Source: an uncultured Faecalibacterium sp. (GTDB lineage: Bacteria; Bacillota; Clostridia; Oscillospirales; Ruminococcaceae). From it: a DNA stretch of 18,720 nt. The notes below the pieces were generated by a model. The model ran no database searches. It was not told where the DNA came from and was given only the letters and a program-made list of their open reading frames with translations. The stretch spans positions 1 through 18,720 of the forward strand of contig CAKSXW010000039.1 of the NCBI GenBank assembly GCA_934518555.1, written 5' to 3'. Position numbers and translations under genes: made by a program. Shown piece by piece: positions 13,807 to 18,720 of this stretch (positions are counted from its first letter, which is position 1; each line of letters starts with the position of its first letter).

Positions 13807-15675
13807 TCAGGCGTGGGCTGCCAGGGCGATGCTCAGCTGGGCCACGTCCGAGGGAGACACCCCGGGAATGCGGCTGGCCTGGCCCAGGTTCTTGGGCCGG
13901 ATACGGGCCAGCTTTTCCCGGGCTTCCAGGGTCAGGCCCGTCAGGGCAGCGTATTCAAAATCTTCCGGGATCAGGGTCTTTTCGTGCCGGGCCACCTCCC
14001 GGATCATCCGGTCCTGCCGGGCAATGTACCCGGCGTACTTGATCTCGGTCTCCAGCCGCTCTGCCAGCATGGGGGTGATGCCCTGGCCCCAGCCAATAAG
14101 CCCGGCCACCAGGTCATAGTGGATCTCCGGCCGCCGCAGCAGCTCCTGGGCAATGCCCCCCTCTGCGGCAGGGGCCAGCCCTGCGGCCTCCATGGCAGCC
14201 TGGAGCTCGGCGGTCCGCAGGTGGCTCTGCTGCAAACGGCGGCGTTCCGCCTCCAGCAGGCTCTGGGTGTGCTGGTACTTGGCCCACCGATCCTCCTGCA
14301 CCAGGCCGTATTCCCGGCCAATGGGGGTCAGCCGGGTGTCGGCGTTGTCCTGCCGCAGGGTCAGGCGGTACTCGCTGCGGCTGGTCATCATGCGGTAGGG
14401 GTCCATGACCCCCTTGGTCACCAGGTCATCCACCAGGGTGCCCAGATAGCTGGTGTGCCGGGGCAGCACCAGCTGTTCCCTGCCCAGGGCGTTGCAGGCG
14501 GCGTTGAGGCCTGCCAACAGGCCCTGAGCGGCGGCCTCCTCGTAGCCGGAGGTGCCGTTGAACTGCCCGGCGCCGTAGAGGCCCCGGACCACCTTGCTTT
14601 CCAGGGTGGCCTCCAGGCTGGTGGGGTCTACGCAGTCGTACTCGATGGCGTAGGCAGGCCGCAGGATCTCAATGTTTTCAAAACCCCGGATGCTGCGGTA
14701 GAAAGCGTTCTGCACATCCTCCGGCAGGCTGCTGGAGGCTCCCTGAAGGTACATCTCCTCGGTGTTCTCTCCGCAGGGCTCCACAAAAATGGGGTGCCGG
14801 TCCTTTCCGGCAAAGCGCACCACCTTGTCCTCAATGGAGGGGCAATACCGGGGGCCCACTCCCTCGATCATGCCGCCGTACAAGGGGCTGCGGTGGATGT
14901 TGTCCAGGATGATCTTGTGGGTGGTGGGGTTGGTGTAGGCGATCCAGCAATCCACCCGGTTGTGCATAGGGGTATCGGTGAGAAAGCTGAAGGGCTGCAG
15001 CTGGTCCTCCGGGTCTCCGGGCTGGCACTCCAGCTGAGAAAAATCAATGCTGCGGCGGTGCACCCGGGCCGGGGTCCCGGTCTTGAACCGGCGCAGGGGC
15101 AGCCCGGCCTCTTTCAGGCTCTGGGTCAAAGCGTTGGAGGCATGCATCCCGTCGGGGCCGGAGGCGTACCAGGCGTCTCCCACAAAAATTTTGCCTCCCA
15201 GGTTGGTGCCGGTGGCCAGCACCACGCACTTGGCAGTGTATTCCCCGTTCAGCTGGGTGATGACCCCCTTTACATGGCCATCCTCCACCTCCAGGGCCAC
15301 CACCTCTGCCTGGTGGATGGCCAGGCCCGGGGTCAGCTCCAAAGCGTGCTTCATGTATTCGTGGTACCGCTTGCGGTCCGTCTGGACCCGAAGGGCGTGG
15401 ACTGCCGGGCCCTTGCCCTTGTTCAGCATCCGGCTTTGCAGATAGGTGGCATCGGCTGCCAGGCCCATGAGGCCCCCAAGAGCGTCAATTTCTCGTACCA
15501 ACGTGCCTTTTGCCGTTCCGCCAATGCTGGGGTTACAGGGCATATTGCCAATGGAATCCAGGCTCATGGTAAACACGGCGGTGCGTGCCCCCAGGGCAGC
15601 GGCGGCGTGGGCTGCCTCGATGCCGGCGTGCCCGGCACCAATGACGATCACATCATAATCTCCTAAGTGGTTCAT
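13807..15675 (-). CDS. mnmG: tRNA uridine 5-carboxymethylaminomethyl modification enzyme MnmG (GidA)
   Basis: A 622-residue FAD enzyme of normal length. With MnmE it builds the (carboxymethyl)aminomethyl group on the wobble uridine (U34) of several tRNAs. The FAD-binding motif is VIGAGHAGIEAAHAAA (11-26), followed by the conserved CNPSIGGTAKGTLVREIDALGG (about 48-69) with its catalytic-region Cys. DGMHASNALTQSLKEAGLPLRRFKTGTPAR (about 174-203) and the second Cys-containing RYCPSIEDK motif (about 277-285) are intact. The C-terminal helical MnmE-contact domain (about 550-622) is present. The start codon is 15675 with AGAGGA somewhat far upstream. The 495-base gap before it holds repeat copy 2. 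It probably forms a unit with rsmG. Confidence 0.97.
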   Translation of the reverse strand: MNHLGDYDVIVIGAGHAGIEAAHAAAALGARTAVFTMSLDSIGNMPCNPSIGGTAKGTLVREIDALGGLMGLAADATYLQSRMLNKGKGPAVHALRVQTDRKRYHEYMKHALELTPGLAIHQAEVVALEVEDGHVKGVITQLNGEYTAKCVVLATGTNLGGKIFVGDAWYASGPDGMHASNALTQSLKEAGLPLRRFKTGTPARVHRRSIDFSQLECQPGDPEDQLQPFSFLTDTPMHNRVDCWIAYTNPTTHKIILDNIHRSPLYGGMIEGVGPRYCPSIEDKVVRFAGKDRHPIFVEPCGENTEEMYLQGASSSLPEDVQNAFYRSIRGFENIEILRPAYAIEYDCVDPTSLEATLESKVVRGLYGAGQFNGTSGYEEAAAQGLLAGLNAACNALGREQLVLPRHTSYLGTLVDDLVTKGVMDPYRMMTSRSEYRLTLRQDNADTRLTPIGREYGLVQEDRWAKYQHTQSLLEAERRRLQQSHLRTAELQAAMEAAGLAPAAEGGIAQELLRRPEIHYDLVAGLIGWGQGITPMLAERLETEIKYAGYIARQDRMIREVARHEKTLIPEDFEYAALTGLTLEAREKLARIRPKNLGQASRIPGVSPSDVAQLSIALAAHA

Positions 15676-15701
15676 ATACTTTCGGGTTTCCTCTAATAAT
15701 T

Positions 15702-16005
15702 GATTTGAAATGCCCTCCGTTTTACTCTGGGCATTTTCAGCGGAAGAATTATTTTAAATTTCGGGTTACAGGAAAGTCTGCGGACTTTCCTGTAACCCAT
15801 TTTCACGGGTGGGATCGTAACGGGAAACGGCAGCAGCAGCGCTCGCTCCCCCGGGGGGAGCTGTCGCGCAGCGACTGAGGGGCTATCAATCGGCGGAGCC
15901 GGAAAAAACGGTTAAAAGATCTTCACGCCGAACAGGCGTGAATCTTCAGTTTTTTCCGGTGTAGCCCACTGCTTTGAGGTTAAAAGGGGCGTGCAGCCCC
16001 TTTTT
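15702..16005 (+). repeat. Structured repeat element, copy 2 (candidate non-coding RNA)
   Basis: The copy begins GATTTGAAAT. AATGCCC (15709-15715) pairs with GGGCATT (15729-15735) around a 13-base loop whose first six bases, TCCGTT, can pair with AGCGGA (15739-15744). After AATTATTTTAAAT comes a perfect 16-bp hairpin (15763-15778 with 15783-15798) capped by C(TGCG)G, then TTTTCAC and a GG-rich tail to GGCAGC. A second module follows: a CTCCCC hairpin, a GTCGC/GCGAC hairpin, and a long stem (15899-15909 with 15949-15959) enclosing an inner stem with loop GAACA. The copy ends at a terminator-like hairpin (15982-16005). It is on the strand opposite to mnmG and mnmE and fills most of their intergenic gap. 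Confidence 0.65.
15982..16005. terminator. Terminator hairpin at the end of repeat copy 2
   Basis: AAAAGGGGC (15982-15990) pairs perfectly with GCCCCTTTT (15996-16004) around GTGCA, and one further T follows on the plus strand. It can act in both directions. Confidence 0.7.
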
Positions 16006-16086
16006 CGTGGCTCCAGCGCATCGAAATCGCTGTGACCTTGCTGTGCTGAACGCACATCATTTGCTGCACAAACCGGTCTGCGACTT

Positions 16087-16107
16087 GAAAGCCCCACTGG
16101 GGCTTTC
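16087..16107. terminator. Hairpin downstream of mnmE
   Basis: GAAAGCCCC (16087-16095) and GGGGCTTTC (16099-16107) pair perfectly around a 3-base loop, 64 bases after the mnmE stop on the minus strand. A second stem, TCTCTTTTG/CAAAAGAGA (16137-16158), lies closer to the stop. Neither has a long T-run. Confidence 0.5.
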
Positions 16108-16170
16108 ATGCCTTGCAGGCACCGCCGCACTTTTCTTCTCTTTTGGTGTCAAAAGAGAACATTCCCGCCC

Positions 16171-17541
16171 TTATTTCCCCACGCAGAACCGCTCAAACAC
16201 CTGCTCGATGACGGCCTCGGAGGCGTTTTCCCCCGTCAGGTCCCACAGAGCAGCCAGAGCATCGTCTACGCAGACGGAAACAGCGTCCAGGCCAAAACCT
16301 CCGGCGGCGGCCTCCAGGGCCCCCTTTACGGCGTCCCGGGCCCGGAGGGCGGCGGAAAGCTGCCGCTGGCCCGAAAGGCTGGCGGCGTGGGGGTCCACCT
16401 GGTTGGTGCCCAGCAGCCGGGCCACCGCAGCGGCGATGACCTTGCGGCTCCCCTCCTCCCGGCAGCACACCGGCAGCACCAGGGCAAAGTCCTGGGCGAT
16501 GAGCTCCGGGTCGAACCGGGCAGGCTTGTCCTCCTTGTTGATGAGGGCAATGGCCGGCCGGCCTCCGCAGCGCTGGGCCAGCTCCAGGTCCTCCCGGGTG
16601 GGAGGCTCTGAGCCGTCGAACACTGCCAGCACCAGGCCAGCTTCCTCCAGCTTTTTCCAGCTGCGGCGGATGCCCTCGGCCTCAATGGCGTCCTGGGTCT
16701 CCCGGAGACCGGCGGTGTCAAAAAGGTTCAGCCGGATATCTCCCAGCTGCACCGCCTGCTCCACCACGTCCCGGGTGGTGCCGGCCACCGGGGTGACGAT
16801 GGCCCGGTCAAAGCCTGCCAGCAGGTTCAGCAGGGTGGATTTTCCAGCGTTGGGGCGGCCCAGGATCACGCAGTCCACCCCTTCTCGCAGCACGGTGTCG
16901 GCGTTGTAGCTGCGGATCAGCCCCTCCAGGGCCTCCTGAACGGAGCCCAGCACCTGGCCCAGGTGGGCGGCATCCAGCTCCGGCACATCCTCCTCAGGAA
17001 AGTCCACCCAGGCCGTCAGGTGGGCCTGCAGGGCAGTGAGGGCCTCCCTTTGCTGGCCGATCTTCCGGGCCAGGGCACCCCCCAGGGCGGCGTTGGCCAG
17101 GGCAGCTCCCTGGCGGCCGTCGGCAGAGATCAGGTCCATGACCGCCTCTGCCTGGGTCAACCCCAGCTTGCCGTTGAGGAAGGCCCGACGGGTGTACTCC
17201 CCTGCCCCGGCAGGTTCTGCCCCGGCAGCCAGACAGGCCTCCACCAGCCGCCGGGCCACCGCATTGCCCCCGTGGCAGGAAAGCTCCACCACGTCCTCCC
17301 CGGTGTAGCTGTGGGGTGCCCGGAAAAACAGGGCCACCCCCTGGTCAAAGGCCTCGTCCCCCTCCACAAAGCTGCCAAACAGGGCAGTGTAGCCCTTGGC
17401 CTGGGCCACAGACTTGGCGGCGTTGGCAGGGCGGAACACCTGTTCTGCCACCTGATAGCTCCGGGGGCCCGACAGGCGCACCACGGCAATGCCTCCGGCC
17501 CCGGGGGCAGTGGCGATGGCGGCAATGGTCGATCCCTGCAT
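16171..17541 (-). CDS. mnmE: tRNA modification GTPase MnmE (TrmE)
   Basis: A 456-residue protein of normal length, partner of MnmG in U34 modification and also a K+-stimulated GTPase. The N-terminal formyl-folate-binding domain starts MQGSTIAAIATAPGAGGIAVVRLSG, with SYTGEDVVELSCHGG at about 78-92. The G domain has GRPNAGKST (228-236), TTRD (255-258), DTAG (275-278) and NKED (335-338). The C-terminus ends RFCVGK, the conserved CxGK that holds the catalytic Cys (453). The start at 17541 has AAAGGA six bases upstream; extending to an ATG at 17679 would add a non-homologous tail. It is flanked on both sides by direct copies of the structured repeat, so it is physically separated from mnmG and jag, which are usually adjacent. 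Confidence 0.97.
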   Translation of the reverse strand: MQGSTIAAIATAPGAGGIAVVRLSGPRSYQVAEQVFRPANAAKSVAQAKGYTALFGSFVEGDEAFDQGVALFFRAPHSYTGEDVVELSCHGGNAVARRLVEACLAAGAEPAGAGEYTRRAFLNGKLGLTQAEAVMDLISADGRQGAALANAALGGALARKIGQQREALTALQAHLTAWVDFPEEDVPELDAAHLGQVLGSVQEALEGLIRSYNADTVLREGVDCVILGRPNAGKSTLLNLLAGFDRAIVTPVAGTTRDVVEQAVQLGDIRLNLFDTAGLRETQDAIEAEGIRRSWKKLEEAGLVLAVFDGSEPPTREDLELAQRCGGRPAIALINKEDKPARFDPELIAQDFALVLPVCCREEGSRKVIAAAVARLLGTNQVDPHAASLSGQRQLSAALRARDAVKGALEAAAGGFGLDAVSVCVDDALAALWDLTGENASEAVIEQVFERFCVGK

Positions 17542-17600
17542 AGTTGTTCCTTTCCGCCCGGGGCCTTTGGCAGCCGGGGCAATGGGGTGTGGGGGCCTCC

Positions 17601-17618
17601 CGGCAGCCAGAGCTGCCG
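17601..17618 (-). other. Leader hairpin of mnmE
   Basis: CGGCAGC and GCTGCCG (7 bp, 4-base loop) form a stem in the mnmE leader. A second GGCTGCC lies about 30 bases downstream on the minus strand and could compete for pairing. Whether it regulates anything is unknown. Confidence 0.35.
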
Positions 17619-17647
17619 AGAGAACGCACTTTCGGATTTTACAGCTT

Positions 17648-17653
17648 ATTTTA
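17648..17653 (-). promoter_or_regulatory. Possible extended -10 promoter of mnmE
   Basis: On the minus strand CGTGGTAAAATAAG holds TGG-TAAAAT about 110 bases before the start codon. No clear -35 box is seen. The TTTTCCAC inverted repeat lies about 40-70 bases upstream of it. Confidence 0.4.
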
Positions 17654-17691
17654 CCACGTTTTTTCGCAAAAAGATACACCCACCGATGGGT

Positions 17692-17723
17692 TTTTCCACA
17701 TCTTCTGAAATCTTGGTGGAAAA
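17692..17723. promoter_or_regulatory. Inverted repeat TTTTCCAC-N16-GTGGAAAA upstream of mnmE
   Basis: The half-sites (17692-17699 and 17716-17723) and the 16-base spacing are identical to those upstream of noc (12951-12982), although the spacer sequences differ. TTTTCCACA here also fits a relaxed DnaA box. Confidence 0.55.
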
Positions 17724-17763
17724 GCTAAGGGTTTTGCATTGTTCTGCCTGCCGGGCAAAGGAG

Positions 17764-18060
17764 GATTTGGAATGTGCTCCGCTGTGCTTTGCACATCTTT
17801 AGCGGAAGAATTATTTTAAATAGAGCCACACCGGGCGGTCTGCGGACCGCCCGGTGTGGCGTTTTCACAGGAGGGGCCGCAAAGGGGAACGGCAGCTGCC
17901 AACCGCTCTCCTGGGGGGAGCTGTCGCACAGCGACTGAGGGGCCGCCAATCGGCGGAGCCGGAAAAAACGGTTAAGAGATCTTCACGCCGAACAGGCGTG
18001 AATCTCCAGTTTTTTCCGGTGGAGCCCACTGCTTTGGGTTTGTCAAGGGCGAGGAGCCCT
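17764..18060 (+). repeat. Structured repeat element, copy 3 (candidate non-coding RNA)
   Basis: The copy begins GATTTGGAAT. ATGTGC (17772-17777) pairs with GCACAT (17791-17796) around a 13-base loop whose first six bases, TCCGCT, can pair with AGCGGA (17801-17806). The linker AATTATTTTAAAT is the same as in copy 2. A perfect 16-bp hairpin (17825-17840 with 17845-17860) again has the C(TGCG)G cap but unrelated stem sequence. The TTTTCAC box and tail follow, then the second module, nearly identical to copy 2, including the long stem at 17959-17969 with 18009-18019. A short hairpin AGGGC-GAGGA-GCCCT follows at the same relative place as the copy 2 terminator, but without a T-run. It lies between jag and mnmE, antisense to both. 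Confidence 0.65.
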
Positions 18061-18085
18061 GGACCCGTTGTGGGGTGGGTGGAGT

Positions 18086-18131
18086 CCAGAGGAAGGGAGG
18101 GGGGAGTCGGAACACCCCTCCCTACCTCTGG
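18086..18131. repeat. 17-bp G-rich hairpin between repeat copy 3 and jag
   Basis: The arms at 18086-18102 and 18115-18131 are complementary at 16 of 17 positions around a 12-base loop. It may be a further structured part of copy 3, but copies 1 and 2 have no counterpart. The sequence from 18132 to 18208 shows nothing else recognisable. Confidence 0.6.
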
Positions 18132-18208
18132 CCCAGCGGAGCGTCCCTGCCCGGTGGAAGGCAGCAGAGGCCTCACATTGCCAGGGGCAGCTGCTCCCCC
18201 CACAAACA

Positions 18209-18247
18209 ACAAAGCCGGGCGGCCCATTACGGACTGCCCGGCTTTGT
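18209..18247. terminator. Terminator downstream of jag/khpB
   Basis: ACAAAGCCGGGC (18209-18220) pairs perfectly with GCCCGGCTTTGT (18236-18247) around a 15-base loop. On the minus strand it follows the jag stop by about 20 bases and leads into T-rich sequence. It may also end a plus-strand transcript of repeat copy 3. Confidence 0.75.
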
Positions 18248-18268
18248 GTTAAAAGTTAAAAGATCCTG

Positions 18269-18720
18269 TTACAGCTCGATCTTGCCAAAGCTGAAATCGG
18301 CAAAATCATCCACACGCTCGGTGCGCTTGGGTGCCACCGGTGCGGCACTCTCGGCGTCCCGGGGTGCGTAGGTGCGCTCGGGGACACTGGAGGGACGGGG
18401 GCCACGGCCCCCGGCAGGGCGGGAGCCGCCACGGTAGCCGCCGCTGCGGCCGCCTTCCTTGCGGTCCCCATGGTCATTGCGGCCCCGATAACCGCCGTTG
18501 CGGTTGCCGCCGGGCCGACGGCCATTGCGGTTGCCGCCCCGGGGGCGGCGCTCGCCGTAGGTGTTCTCGGTCTGGGCGTCAGGGGCGGTGGAGTAGATCA
18601 CCACACGGCGGTCCCGGCCTTCGCCCTTGCTCTCGCTGCGGACCCCCTCCATCTTGCTGATGGCAGAGTGGATGATGCGGCGCTCGTAGGGGTTCATGGG
18701 CTCCATGGCAAAGCTGCGGC
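18269..18720 (-). CDS. khpB: RNA-binding protein Jag/KhpB, C-terminal part (R3H domain with Arg/Gly-rich tail)
   Basis: The frame enters from the right edge; about 150 C-terminal residues are visible. They start inside the R3H domain (RSFAMEPMNPYERRIIHSAI), the single-strand nucleic-acid-binding motif that normally ends Jag/SpoIIIJ-associated proteins. The expected R3H end follows (SESKGEGRDRRVVIYS). After it, about 100 extra residues form a low-complexity tail rich in Arg, Gly, Asn and Pro (RRPRGGNRNGRRPGGNRNG and similar), ending in an acidic/aromatic DDFADFSFGKIEL. Jag binds RNA with its partner KhpA and affects cell elongation and division in other Firmicutes. The position next to mnmE fits the rnpA-yidC-jag-mnmE order. 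The Jag-N and KH domains would lie beyond the window. Confidence 0.9.
   Translation of the reverse strand, partial: RSFAMEPMNPYERRIIHSAISKMEGVRSESKGEGRDRRVVIYSTAPDAQTENTYGERRPRGGNRNGRRPGGNRNGGYRGRNDHGDRKEGGRSGGYRGGSRPAGGRGPRPSSVPERTYAPRDAESAAPVAPKRTERVDDFADFSFGKIEL

Noticed and set aside
15912..16130. Small open frames in the mnmE-mnmG gap
   Set aside because: They run through the structured repeat, lack ribosome binding sites and have no recognisable protein features.
17692..17723. Replication origin with DnaA boxes
   Set aside because: Only relaxed TTTTCCACA matches occur, no cluster of TTATCCACA and no AT-rich unwinding region. The origin most likely lies beyond the right edge near dnaA.
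15702..18060. Composite transposon carrying mnmE
   Set aside because: The flanking repeats contain no transposase, and no target-site duplication or terminal inverted repeat was seen. mnmE is in its ancestral neighbourhood.

Overview
The window looks like chromosomal DNA of a GC-rich Firmicute in class Clostridia, most like the Faecalibacterium/Gemmiger/Subdoligranulum group of Oscillospiraceae. This rests on the protein sequences, the Clostridia-type seryl-tRNA synthetase, and the conserved gene block beside the replication origin (jag-mnmE-mnmG-rsmG-noc-parA-parB). The genus is inference. No transposase, integrase, phage gene or CRISPR array was seen.

Layout. 1-3173 (minus strand): a DUF362/ferredoxin-type Fe-S protein cut by the left edge, a GGDEF diguanylate cyclase and uppP (undecaprenyl-diphosphatase), each with its own promoter or terminator. 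3388-6969 (plus strand): a tight operon of two TrkA/RCK-type NAD-binding proteins, two membrane proteins resembling the bacterial PH-domain YdbS/YdbT pair, and a phosphoglycolate-phosphatase-like HAD hydrolase. 7030-7430: no gene, but strongly structured DNA. 7430-7732 (minus): a tRNA-Met/tRNA-Glu transcription unit with a consensus promoter and an intrinsic terminator. 7892-8440 (minus): a small lipoprotein. 8702-17541 (minus): serS, parB, parA, noc, rsmG, mnmG and mnmE. 18269-18720 (minus): the C-terminal end of jag/khpB with an unusual Arg/Gly-rich tail.

How the genes work together. ParA, ParB and Noc handle origin segregation and nucleoid occlusion. One perfect parS palindrome (inside rsmG) and two identical one-mismatch parS-like sites (flanking the parA leader) lie among them. 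MnmE and MnmG together modify the wobble uridine of tRNAs, RsmG methylates 16S rRNA, and KhpB/Jag binds RNA.

The most interesting signal is a structured repeat present three times on the plus strand (from 7030, 15702 and 17764). Each copy has a potential pseudoknot of fixed geometry, then an A/U-rich linker, then a hairpin of about 16 bp capped by C(TGCG)G. The stem sequences differ completely between copies while pairing is kept. Two copies carry a further nearly identical structured module and flank mnmE as direct repeats. Copies 1 and 2 end at plus-strand terminators about 300 nt after their start. This fits a structured RNA of about 300 nt that I cannot assign to a known family. A second signal is an inverted repeat, TTTTCCAC-N16-GTGGAAAA, upstream of both noc and mnmE.
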